From Nitrospirota bacterium (GTDB taxonomy: Bacteria > Nitrospirota > Thermodesulfovibrionia > Thermodesulfovibrionales > UBA6898): DNA of 64,000 nt. Below the pieces are notes generated by a model. The model ran no database searches. It saw only the letters and a program-made list of their open reading frames with translations, and was not told where the DNA came from. Both the position numbers and the translations under genes were made by a program. Every line of letters begins with the position of its first letter. Within the stretch, counting starts at the first letter, position 1. The stretch covers positions 1 through 64,000 of the forward strand of contig JAKAHR010000001.1 in NCBI GenBank assembly GCA_021825365.1. Direction: 5' to 3'. Shown here piece after piece: positions 17,345 through 24,792 of the stretch.

Positions 17345-17371
17345 AGGCGATAGGCTGAGCTTATAGGCTGA
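17343..17371 (+). repeat. ATAGGC direct repeats at the hyb promoter
   Basis: ATAGGC occurs at 17343, 17350 and 17363. The last two copies extend to a perfect 9-nt ATAGGCTGA repeat with a 13-nt period. They overlap the -10 box and the expected transcription start, a typical place for a repressor or regulator site. An AT-rich stretch follows (17372-17392). Confidence 0.5.
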
Positions 17372-17460
17372 TAAATAATAATTATAATTTTAAAGGAGCA
17401 TATAAGCGCTGGTTTAGGCCGAATCCAGACACCAATGATGAAAGGACCGAGGAGGTGCCC

Positions 17461-18621
17461 ATGAAAGGATTCATCGAAGATTTCGGTGCTGAAGCTGGCG
17501 ATGCGCTGGATCGTTTTGCAAGAAATGGCGTGTCGCGAAGGGATTTTCTGAAATTCTGTACGGGCGTCGCCCTCTTCCTCGGGCTGCCCGGAGAAATGGG
17601 TGCGCGTATCGCGGAGGCGGCGGCAGCTGCAAAGCGCCCACCCGTACTGTGGCTCTCTGCACAGGAATGCACCGGATGCACTGAAACGCTGCTGAGGGCC
17701 AGTCATCCCACCCTCGAAAAACTCATCCTTGAACTGATCTCGCTCGAATATCACGAGACCCTCCTTGTGGGCTCCGGAAAACAGGCTGAAGAATGGCGTG
17801 AAAAATCGATGAAGGAGAACAGGGGCAAGTACATTCTCGTGGTGGATGGTTCGATCCCCGTTAAGGAAAACGGCATCTACTGCAAGATAGGCGGCAAGAC
17901 CGCCCTAGCGCTGCTGGAAGAGATGGGCACTCAGGCCGCGGCAGTCATCGCCATCGGTTCCTGCGCCTCGTGGGGAGGTGTGCCTTCCGCTGACCCTAAC
18001 CCCACGGGTGCCACGCCGGTCCATGAAATCTTCAAGAGCAAGGGGATCAAGGTGCCCGTGGTGAACATTCCCGGTTGTCCACCCAATCCCTACAACTTCC
18101 TTTCGACGGTTCTGTACTACCTCACCTTCAAGAAGCTTCCGGAGCTGGACGACCAGGCGAGGCCGAAATTCGCCTACGGACGCATCATTCACGACAACTG
18201 CGAACGGCGGCCCCATTTCGATGCCGGCAGGTTTGCCCTGCAGTTTGGAGATGACGGGCACCGTAAGGGCTATTGCCTGTACAAACTGGGCTGCAAGGGG
18301 CCCGAAACCCACGCCAACTGCCCCATCCAGCTCTTCAACGATGTGGGATCAGGCGCCTGGCCGGTGGGCACCGGACATCCCTGCTTCGGATGCACCGAAA
18401 AGGGCGTGGGTTTCACCAAACCCCTGCATTCCCCGGCGGTGGTGAAGGATCTTACGCCTCCGTCTTTGTTCACGGAGGTTTACCCCGGTAAGGAGGGAGT
18501 GTCCCCAGGCGTAAAATCGCTGGCAACTGGAGTGGCTGGAGTGGCTATCGGTGCAGCCGGAGCTGCCCTGATATCCGGCTTGGGTAAAAAGGGCGACGAC
18601 AAAGAAGATAAGGGGGAGTAG
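17461..18621 (+). CDS. hybO: [NiFe] hydrogenase small subunit, Hyb type, Tat-exported
   Basis: A 386-residue iron-sulfur subunit of a group 1 membrane-bound uptake hydrogenase. A Tat signal (SRRDFLK at 25-31 plus a hydrophobic stretch) targets the folded dimer to the periplasm. The proximal-cluster motif ECTGCTETLLRA follows, then a GSCASWGGVPSADPNPT segment, PGCPPNPYNFL, and distal/medial cluster cysteines around a GHPCFGCTEKG segment. A C-terminal hydrophobic helix (about residues 350-375) anchors it in the membrane. GAGGAGG precedes the ATG. It begins an operon in the E. coli hybOABCD gene order. Confidence 0.93.
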   Translation: MKGFIEDFGAEAGDALDRFARNGVSRRDFLKFCTGVALFLGLPGEMGARIAEAAAAAKRPPVLWLSAQECTGCTETLLRASHPTLEKLILELISLEYHETLLVGSGKQAEEWREKSMKENRGKYILVVDGSIPVKENGIYCKIGGKTALALLEEMGTQAAAVIAIGSCASWGGVPSADPNPTGATPVHEIFKSKGIKVPVVNIPGCPPNPYNFLSTVLYYLTFKKLPELDDQARPKFAYGRIIHDNCERRPHFDAGRFALQFGDDGHRKGYCLYKLGCKGPETHANCPIQLFNDVGSGAWPVGTGHPCFGCTEKGVGFTKPLHSPAVVKDLTPPSLFTEVYPGKEGVSPGVKSLATGVAGVAIGAAGAALISGLGKKGDDKEDKGE

Positions 18622-18624
18622 GCC

Positions 18625-19623
18625 ATGGGAATGAACAGGCGTGATTTTCTCAGGACAGCGGCTGCCGGAAGCGGGGCCCTGCTCGCCTCGGGAGTTTCCC
18701 CTGCCTTTGCCAGCATGCCTAAGGAACTCCCCACCGGGGCCGTCGGCATCCTCTATGACGCAACTCTCTGCATCGGCTGCAAGTCCTGCATGGTCAATTG
18801 CAAGAAATACAACAGCGAGCCGGGCGGTGCGCTATATCTGCAGGGTCGCACCGCCTCCTATGAAGTGAAACCGGGGGCGCCCTTCTGGGATTCCGCCGAG
18901 GACCTGTCATCCAGAACGGTCAACGTCATCAAGGTCAACAAAAGCGGGACGGGACTGAACAAAGACAGCACGGATAATGGCTTTTCCTTCATCAAGCAGC
19001 ATTGCCTTCACTGCATCACTCCCGCCTGTGCATCGGTATGCCCGGTGGGAGCGCTGAAGAAGAATCCCGTGAACGGCGTGGTCCACTATATCGAGAACCG
19101 GTGTATAGGATGCCGTTACTGCATGATGGCCTGCCCCTTCAACATCCCCAAGTATGAGTATGAAAGCGCTACCCCGCAGGTCAGGAAATGCCAGCTTTGC
19201 TATCACCGGTACGATGAAGGGAAGTATTCCGCGTGCTGTGAGTTCTGTCCGACGGGTGCGTCCATCTTCGGAAAGGTGCTGGACCTCCGCAAGGAGGCGT
19301 CCAGGAGGCTGACCCTCAAGCCAGGCGATGAATACGACTTCCCCGTCCAGACGGTGGACTCGAAACAAAAGAGCAGGCGCAAGGTCTCAAAATACATCGA
19401 ACATGTTTACGGCCTGAAAGAGGCGGGCGGAACACAATACCTCCTCCTTGCCGGGGTGCCCTTCGAGTGGCTGGGATTCAACAGGAACATAAAGGACCAG
19501 TTCCTGCCCGACCTCACCTGGGCCTATATAGCCAAAATTCCTGCCGTGATCGCTGGCGTCATCCTTGCCGGCACCGCAACGTGGGCTGTAACCAGAAAAA
19601 GAAACAAGGACAAGGAGGGATGA
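18625..19623 (+). CDS. hybA: HybA-like 4x[4Fe-4S] ferredoxin subunit of the hydrogenase
   Basis: A 332-residue periplasmic iron-sulfur protein. A Tat signal (NRRDFLRTAAAG) is at the very N-terminus and a C-terminal hydrophobic helix (about 300-322) anchors it. Between them lie four cysteine clusters, including CIGCKSCMVNCKK, CLHCITPACASVCPVGA and CIGCRYCMMACPF, as in HybA/DmsB-type electron-transfer subunits. It relays electrons from the small subunit to the membrane subunit HybB. It starts 3 nt after the hybO stop. Confidence 0.92.
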   Translation: MGMNRRDFLRTAAAGSGALLASGVSPAFASMPKELPTGAVGILYDATLCIGCKSCMVNCKKYNSEPGGALYLQGRTASYEVKPGAPFWDSAEDLSSRTVNVIKVNKSGTGLNKDSTDNGFSFIKQHCLHCITPACASVCPVGALKKNPVNGVVHYIENRCIGCRYCMMACPFNIPKYEYESATPQVRKCQLCYHRYDEGKYSACCEFCPTGASIFGKVLDLRKEASRRLTLKPGDEYDFPVQTVDSKQKSRRKVSKYIEHVYGLKEAGGTQYLLLAGVPFEWLGFNRNIKDQFLPDLTWAYIAKIPAVIAGVILAGTATWAVTRKRNKDKEG

Positions 19624-19627
19624 GCAT

Positions 19628-20755
19628 ATGAACCAGAAAGACATAAAACTGTTCACCCCGACCACCGTGGTCCTGCTAATTGTCATGGCAGTGGGGGGGC
19701 TCGCTGCCTTCTACAGGCTTTTCTTCGGGCTCGGGGCCTCGACGCATCTCAATAATGCATGGCCCTGGGGCCTGTGGATATCCTTCGACGTGCTTGGAGG
19801 TGTTGCCCTGGCCGCGGGAGGGTTTGTCATCGGCGGCGCGGTCTACATCCTGAACTGGAAGAAATACGAGCCGATTGTGAGACCCGCTATCCTGAACGCT
19901 TTCTTCGGCTATGCACTCGCCGCCACGTCCATAACGCTCGACATCGGGGTGCCGTGGCGCATCTGGCATCCGGTGATCATGTGGCAGGTCAATTCTATCA
20001 TGTTCATCGTGGCCATACACGTGGTCCTGTACACGACGACGCTTGCCACCGAGTCCAGCCCCCTGATCCTGGAGAGGCTGAATATGAAGAAGGCCGTCAA
20101 CTTCGTGGAGAAGATCATGCCCGCTATCGCGTTATTCGGCGTCCTGCTCTCGCTCCTGCATCAATCGTCACTGGGCGCGGTCTTTCTCATCGCACCAGAG
20201 AAAGTGTCGCCGCTCTGGTACAGCAGCACGCTTCCCTACCTGTTTCTCGTGTCGGCGGTGCTGCTGGCCCTGTCCATGGTTAGCTTCGAGACGATTCTGA
20301 GCGCCAGGGTCTTCAGACATAAACCTCCCCTGGACATCCTGCGGGGTCTGGCGCGGGGCTCCCTGGTAGTCAGCGGCCTGTATCTGCTCCTGAAACTGAA
20401 GGATCTGGTCACCGGTCCGGGGGTAGGACTCGCGTTTAACGGGAGTCTGGTTTCAAACATGTACCTCCTGGAAATGATCGTCGGGATCATCCTGCCCTTC
20501 TGCCTCCTTCTGCTGAAGAATGTGAGGACGGGAGTGAATGGCATCTTTGCCGTTAACATGCTGGTGATAATAGGCACGGTGCTTAACCGGATGAACGTGG
20601 GCATCGTGAGCATGGCCGAGCACAACAGCAGGATGGGGTACGACTATTTCCCGTCGTGGATGGAATTTTCGGTGACGATGGCCATGATAGCCTTTGCAAT
20701 CCTGGGCTTCAAGATATCCGTAAAATATCTGAACGTCCTGAAGCTGGAGCACTGA
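19628..20755 (+). CDS. hybB: HybB/NrfD-like membrane subunit (quinone-reducing)
   Basis: A 375-residue integral membrane protein with nine to ten predicted helices and no heme-ligand pattern, as in the NrfD/PsrC/HybB family that exchanges electrons and protons with menaquinone. It starts 4 nt downstream of hybA. With HybO, HybA and the large subunit it should make a Hyb-type complex that couples periplasmic H2 oxidation to quinone reduction or, as reported for E. coli Hyb, can run in reverse. Confidence 0.92.
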   Translation: MNQKDIKLFTPTTVVLLIVMAVGGLAAFYRLFFGLGASTHLNNAWPWGLWISFDVLGGVALAAGGFVIGGAVYILNWKKYEPIVRPAILNAFFGYALAATSITLDIGVPWRIWHPVIMWQVNSIMFIVAIHVVLYTTTLATESSPLILERLNMKKAVNFVEKIMPAIALFGVLLSLLHQSSLGAVFLIAPEKVSPLWYSSTLPYLFLVSAVLLALSMVSFETILSARVFRHKPPLDILRGLARGSLVVSGLYLLLKLKDLVTGPGVGLAFNGSLVSNMYLLEMIVGIILPFCLLLLKNVRTGVNGIFAVNMLVIIGTVLNRMNVGIVSMAEHNSRMGYDYFPSWMEFSVTMAMIAFAILGFKISVKYLNVLKLEH

Positions 20756-20804
20756 TTATGCACGAGTACGAAGAAAATAAAATAAATGCGCTGAGGAGGC
20801 ATAT

Positions 20805-22505
20805 ATGTCCAAAAGGATAACAATTGATCCTATCACCCGGATCGAAGGCCACCTGAGGATCGACTGTGAGGTCGACGGGGGCAAGGTCAAGAACGCGTGG
20901 TCTTCCGGCCAGATGTGGCGCGGCATCGAAAATATCCTCAAGGGCCGCGACCCGCGGGACGCCTGGATCTTTACTCAACGCTTCTGCGGCGTCTGAACGA
21001 CCGTCCACGCACTGGCTTCAGTGCGTTCGGTCGAAAATGCTCTCAAACACCCCGTGCCGTTGAACGCGCAGTATATCAGGAACATCATGATGGGGGCGCA
21101 TGCCACCCACGACCACATCGTGCATTTCTATCACCTGGCTGCGCTGGATTGGGTGGACATCGTTTCCGCCCTCAAGGCGGATGCGAGGGCAGTCGCGAAC
21201 CTCGGCCAGAAGCTGTCGCCCTGGCAGGGCAACAGCTACGATGCCGTAAAGGCCTCGCAGGACCGTCTCAAGACCTTCGTGGGGTCCGGACAACTCGGCG
21301 TCTACGGCAGCGGGTACTGGGGCCACCCCGCCATGAAGCTTGCTCCAGAGGTGAACATGCTTGCGGCCCATCACTATCTGCAGGCCCTGGAGTATCAGAG
21401 GGAGATCAACAAAGTGGTGGCGATCCTGGGGTCCAAGACCCCGCACATACAGAACGTCGCCGTCGGAGGGGTGGCAAACGCCATCAACGTAGACAGTCAG
21501 TCCACGTTGAACATGGAGCGCCTCTATCTGATCAAGACGCTTATCGACAAGGTGGGCGATTTCGTCGAGAACGTGCTCCTGGTGGACACGGCGGCCGTTG
21601 CCGCCTTTTACGCCGAATGGACCCAGTACGGCTCCGGCATCACGAACTATCTGTCTGCGCCCGATATGCCCATGGACGAGATGGGGACGAAGTTTGCGCT
21701 GCCAGGCGGATATATACCCGATGGAGACGTGTCGAAGTTTACGCCCATAAAGAGTTACAGCGACCCCTTCTTCAGGGATAACGTCAAGGAGAGCATCAAG
21801 CACTCCTGGTACGACGGCGACTGGGACAGGCATCCCTGGGAGGAGGACACGAACCCCAAATACACGGACTTCCAGGACAAGGGGAAATATTCGTGGGTCA
21901 AGTCGCCCACCTTCAAGGGACGGCCCGCTCAAGTGGGGCCGCTGGCCAACGTGCTGTGCCTGTTCGCGGCCGGCCACGCACCCACGAAGAAGTACGCAAC
22001 AAAGATGCTGGATACCATCAGTGCACTGGCGGGGACAAAGGTCGGTATTCCCGCCCTGCACTCCACCATCGGGCGGATCGGGGCACGGTCCATCCGCTGC
22101 GCCGTCCTCTACGACACATTGAAGGACCAGTGGCAGGCCCTGATGGAAAATATCGGGAAGGGCGACTACAAGACCTTTAATCAGCCCAGTTTCCCGGCCG
22201 GAGAACAGAGGGGCTATGGCTTCCATGAGGCTCCTAGGGGAATACTTTCTCACTGGATCGTGATCAGGGACGGGAAGATCAATAACTATCAGGCCGTGGT
22301 CCCGTCGACCTGGAACGCCGGGCCCAGAAACAGCCAGGATGCCCTGGGACCCTATGAAGCGGCGCTCATCGGCAACCCGGTCTCCGATCCGGAAAAGCCG
22401 CTGGAGGTTCTGCGCACAGTCCATTCCTTCGACCCCTGCCTGGCCTGCGCGATCCATGTTCACGACAGGGACCAGAACGAGATCATCAGGGTGAAGGCGG
22501 TCTAG
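20805..22505 (+). CDS. hybC: [NiFe] hydrogenase large subunit with in-frame TGA (predicted Sec64) in the N-terminal metal motif
   Basis: A 566-residue catalytic subunit read through one in-frame TGA at 20994-20996. Before it the frame reads [13 protein letters not shown] and ends in QRFCGV; after it the frame continues [16 protein letters not shown] without a gap. The TGA therefore replaces the second Cys of the RxCGxC (L1) motif, giving C61-G-V-U64. The C-terminal L2 motif is ordinary DPCLACAIH with Cys545 and Cys548. The 15-residue tail after His551 should be removed by HybD. A strong hairpin with SECIS geometry follows the TGA. The whole length is conserved with no other interruption, which argues against a pseudogene. 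AGGAGG lies 5 nt before the ATG. Confidence 0.85.
20994..21033 (+). promoter_or_regulatory. Predicted bacterial SECIS element for the hybC TGA
   Basis: Directly after the TGA (20994-20996) a hairpin can form. The lower stem of 6 bp pairs 20998-21003 with 21028-21033 (CGACCG/CGGTCG). An internal loop (TCC opposite T) follows, then an upper stem of 8 bp pairing 21007-21014 with 21019-21026 (ACGCACTG/CAGTGCGT). The apical loop is GCTT at 21015-21018. The loop starts 18 nt after the TGA and begins with G, within the published spacing and loop rules for bacterial SECIS elements. Confidence 0.75.
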
Positions 22506-22510
22506 GACGC

Positions 22511-23062
22511 ATGGACGAGCCGTCGTCGGGACCTGAGGGAACGCTCCCCGACATCCTCGTAATGGGTGTCGGGTCCGTCCTGATGAAGGATGAAGGCACA
22601 GGGGTGCTCGCCATCGAGGAACTCCAGAGACGTTTTCTTTTTCCTCCAAACGTGGAGCTTCTGGACGGCGGAACGTCGGGCATCGAGCTCCTTTCCTATA
22701 TCTCCCGGAAAGACCACCTCATCATTATCGACGCGATCAAAGGGGGGAGTCCCCCCGGAACGGTGCTGAAGGTCGAGGGCGCGGACGTCCCGGCACGGTT
22801 TAGGACCAGGATTTCTCCTCATCAGATCGGGCTCTCCGACCTGCTCGCGGCGGCCTCGCTCACCGACGAGTTGCCCAAGGCACTCGTCCTCTTCGGCATC
22901 GAGCCGAAGGTGATCGAGATGGGCCTGGGGCTCTCCGGAGATGTGGAGGAGGGCATGCCGAAACTGCTCGATGCGGTTGTCGGGGAACTCCGGCGCCTCG
23001 GATGCGATGTCCGGCCTCTTGCGGACGTCCCCGACAAGCGCAGCATGTGGTCGCCGGTGTGA
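22511..23062 (+). CDS. hybD: Hydrogenase maturation endopeptidase
   Basis: A 183-residue HybD/HyaD-type protease that cuts the C-terminal tail from the large subunit after nickel insertion. The three nickel-sensing positions can be matched to the Glu in the DEGTGVLAIEEL helix, the Asp in IIIDAIKGG and the His in ISPHQIGLSDLL. It starts 5 nt after the hybC stop, as in the E. coli hyb operon. The presence of a dedicated protease implies that hybC is translated to its end, past the TGA. Confidence 0.92.
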   Translation: MDEPSSGPEGTLPDILVMGVGSVLMKDEGTGVLAIEELQRRFLFPPNVELLDGGTSGIELLSYISRKDHLIIIDAIKGGSPPGTVLKVEGADVPARFRTRISPHQIGLSDLLAAASLTDELPKALVLFGIEPKVIEMGLGLSGDVEEGMPKLLDAVVGELRRLGCDVRPLADVPDKRSMWSPV

Positions 23063-23075
23063 GGTAAAATAGGGC

Positions 23076-23336
23076 ATGTGCCTCGCCATACCTTCAAGGA
23101 TCGTGGAACTGGAGGAGTTCCGGGCTGTTGTGGACGTATACGGCGCCCGACGCGAGATCAATCTCATGCTCATGCCCGAAGAGGTGGGCATCGGGGATTA
23201 CGTTCTGGTCCATGCCGGTTTTGCCATTCAGAAGGTTGAGGACGTCGTGGCCAAAGAGGCCCTCGAACTCATCTCTACCATCATCGAGGCTGTTGAAGCG
23301 GAAGACGCTCGCGATCTGCCTGCAGATCCATCCTGA
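23076..23336 (+). CDS. hypC: HypC/HybG-family hydrogenase assembly chaperone
   Basis: An 86-residue chaperone. It begins MCLAIPSRI, with the essential Cys2 that binds the Fe(CN)2CO unit and the large-subunit precursor, followed by the VYGARREINLMLMPE and GDYVLVHAGFAIQKV segments. It lies 13 nt after hybD and completes the operon. It most likely serves this hydrogenase alone, like HybG in E. coli. The remaining maturation genes (hypA, B, D, E, F) are not in the window. Confidence 0.93.
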   Translation: MCLAIPSRIVELEEFRAVVDVYGARREINLMLMPEEVGIGDYVLVHAGFAIQKVEDVVAKEALELISTIIEAVEAEDARDLPADPS

Positions 23337-23419
23337 GCGCTGACGTTTTCCGGTTTGCCCCTCTCCTGATTCACTAATACAGCTTCCAGGATCATTGCTG
23401 CTCTTTCGCTGACGGTGTA

Positions 23420-23448
23420 TTGACACGGCCATACCCTGTTGCTACGAT
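23420..23448 (+). promoter_or_regulatory. Predicted sigma70 promoter for the hibernation-factor gene
   Basis: TTGACA at 23420-23425 and TACGAT at 23443-23448 are separated by 17 nt. Transcription would start near 23455, about 34 nt before the ATG at 23489. Confidence 0.65.
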
Positions 23449-23488
23449 GAGATTAGAAGAATCTATTTCCAGTGAGGGAGAGATAACG

Positions 23489-24025
23489 ATGAAACTTCCA
23501 TTGCAGGTTGTATCCCGAGATTTTGAACTCACCGACGCGATCAGGGCCGAGATATCGAAAAAGGCGGATAAGCTGGATAAGTTCTATGACGGGATTATGC
23601 GCTGCAGGGTGGTCCTGGAGACACCGCATCGTCATAAACAGGAGGGGATTCTCTATAACGTGCGGATCGAGATGACGATACCCGGCAATGAAATAGTTAT
23701 CAAACGGGAGCCCCACGAAGACCTCTATGTGGCCATCCGCCAGACATTTGATGCCGCCGGCCGCAAACTCGAAGACTACGCGAGGAAGCAGAGGGGCGAT
23801 GTCAAACGCCACGATGAGGCGCCGGTCGCCCGTGTGAGTTCGCTGTTCCCTGACAAGGGTTATGGATTCCTCACCACCAGTGACGGCAGGGAGATATATT
23901 TCCACAGGAACAGCGTCCTGAACAACAACTTCAAGGGCCTCAAGGTAGGCACTGAGGTCAGGTTCGCTGAAGAAGAAGGGGACAAGGGCCCGCAGGCGAG
24001 CAGCGTTGCCGTCACCAGGCTGTAG
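23489..24025 (+). CDS. Ribosome hibernation factor (HPF/RaiA) fused to a cold-shock domain
   Basis: A 178-residue protein of two domains. Residues 1 to about 105 are an S30AE (HPF/YfiA) domain that binds the 30S decoding region and silences ribosomes. It opens with PLQVVSRDFELTDAI and has the FDAAGRKLEDYARK helix. Residues about 110-178 form a cold-shock OB-fold (SLFPDKGYGFLTTSDG, then EIYFHRNSVLN) with the RNP1-like KGYGFL and the FH element. Long HPF proteins usually carry a dimerisation domain at this place. The start was set at 23489 by the GAGGGAGAG site; an upstream ATG at 23420 would overlap the promoter. Confidence 0.88.
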   Translation: MKLPLQVVSRDFELTDAIRAEISKKADKLDKFYDGIMRCRVVLETPHRHKQEGILYNVRIEMTIPGNEIVIKREPHEDLYVAIRQTFDAAGRKLEDYARKQRGDVKRHDEAPVARVSSLFPDKGYGFLTTSDGREIYFHRNSVLNNNFKGLKVGTEVRFAEEEGDKGPQASSVAVTRL

Positions 24026-24103
24026 CGCCTGTTTCGCGGGAGGCTGCTTCCGTGTCTCCCGCAGGCGCGGGATGGAGATTGGTCACGGCTGCCGACATTT
24101 GTT

Positions 24104-24109
24104 TATAAT
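24104..24109 (+). promoter_or_regulatory. -10 box for a probably leaderless response-regulator mRNA
   Basis: A perfect TATAAT ends 5 nt before the ATG at 24115, and there is no Shine-Dalgarno. Transcription would begin at or within 2-3 nt of the start codon. No good -35 was found (TTGGTC at 19 nt spacing). Confidence 0.5.
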
Positions 24110-24114
24110 ACAAT

Positions 24115-24792
24115 ATGCGAATATTGCTCGTTGAAGATGAACAGAATGTGGCTGCCTTCATCAGGAAGGGGCTTGAGGAAGAATTCTACGCCGTGGACAT
24201 GGCTGAAGACGGCAAGGAAGGACTGTCTCTGGCCACTTCCCGGGAATACGACCTCATCATACTGGATTTGATGCTGCCCGAGATGGGGGGTATCGAGCTC
24301 TGCAAGAGATTGAGGGCAGCCGGCCTGAAGACCCCGATTCTGATGCTCACCGCCCTTGACTCTGTCGGCAAGAAGGTAGAGGGACTCGAGAGTGGGGCAG
24401 ACGACTATCTCACCAAGCCTTTTGCCTTTTCCGAACTCCTTGCCAGGATCAAGGCGCTGCTCAGGAGGATTCCGGATTCCATCAATGAACTGGGCCTCGG
24501 AGACTTGCGCGTTGACCTGCTGTCCCGCCGGGTCTACAGGGGCGACAAGGAGATCGTGCTGACCCAAAAGGGGTTTGCGATCCTCGAGTACCTCTTAAGG
24601 AACAAGGGGCGGGTGCTGACCAGAACGCAGATCATTGAAAACGTCTGGGGGTACAACCATGATCCCCATACCAATGTCGTTGACGTGCACATCAAATTTC
24701 TGAGGGAAAAAATTGATACAGGATACCCCAAGCGCATTATCCATACCGTTCGGGGCGCCGGATATGTCCTGAAACTGGAAGATGATCAGTAA
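24115..24792 (+). CDS. OmpR/PhoB-family response regulator
   Basis: A 225-residue two-domain transcription factor. The receiver has the acidic VEDEQ pocket, the phosphoacceptor Asp51 (LIILDLMLPEMGG) and Lys101 in DYLTKPFA. The C-terminal winged helix-turn-helix has the typical LTQKGFAILEYLLRN and VDVHIKFLREKID segments and the GAGYVL end. It overlaps the histidine kinase gene downstream by 11 nt. The stimulus and target genes are not evident. The family resembles CusR/QseB-type regulators. Confidence 0.93.
   Translation: MRILLVEDEQNVAAFIRKGLEEEFYAVDMAEDGKEGLSLATSREYDLIILDLMLPEMGGIELCKRLRAAGLKTPILMLTALDSVGKKVEGLESGADDYLTKPFAFSELLARIKALLRRIPDSINELGLGDLRVDLLSRRVYRGDKEIVLTQKGFAILEYLLRNKGRVLTRTQIIENVWGYNHDPHTNVVDVHIKFLREKIDTGYPKRIIHTVRGAGYVLKLEDDQ

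Noticed and set aside
20997-22505. Treating hybC as a pseudogene with a nonsense mutation
   Set aside because: The frame after the TGA is intact and conserved to the last residue, maturation genes follow, a SECIS-like hairpin sits at the right distance, and a second Sec gene is in the window. The alternative is kept open in the findings.
21018-22649. 543-codon frame opposite hybC on the minus strand
   Set aside because: It lies wholly antisense to a certain gene and its translation resembles no protein. It is a codon-bias shadow.
24026-24075. Hairpin GCGGGAG/CTCCCGC after the hibernation-factor gene as a terminator
   Set aside because: The 7-bp stem has a long loop and no T-run, so rho-independent termination is not supported.
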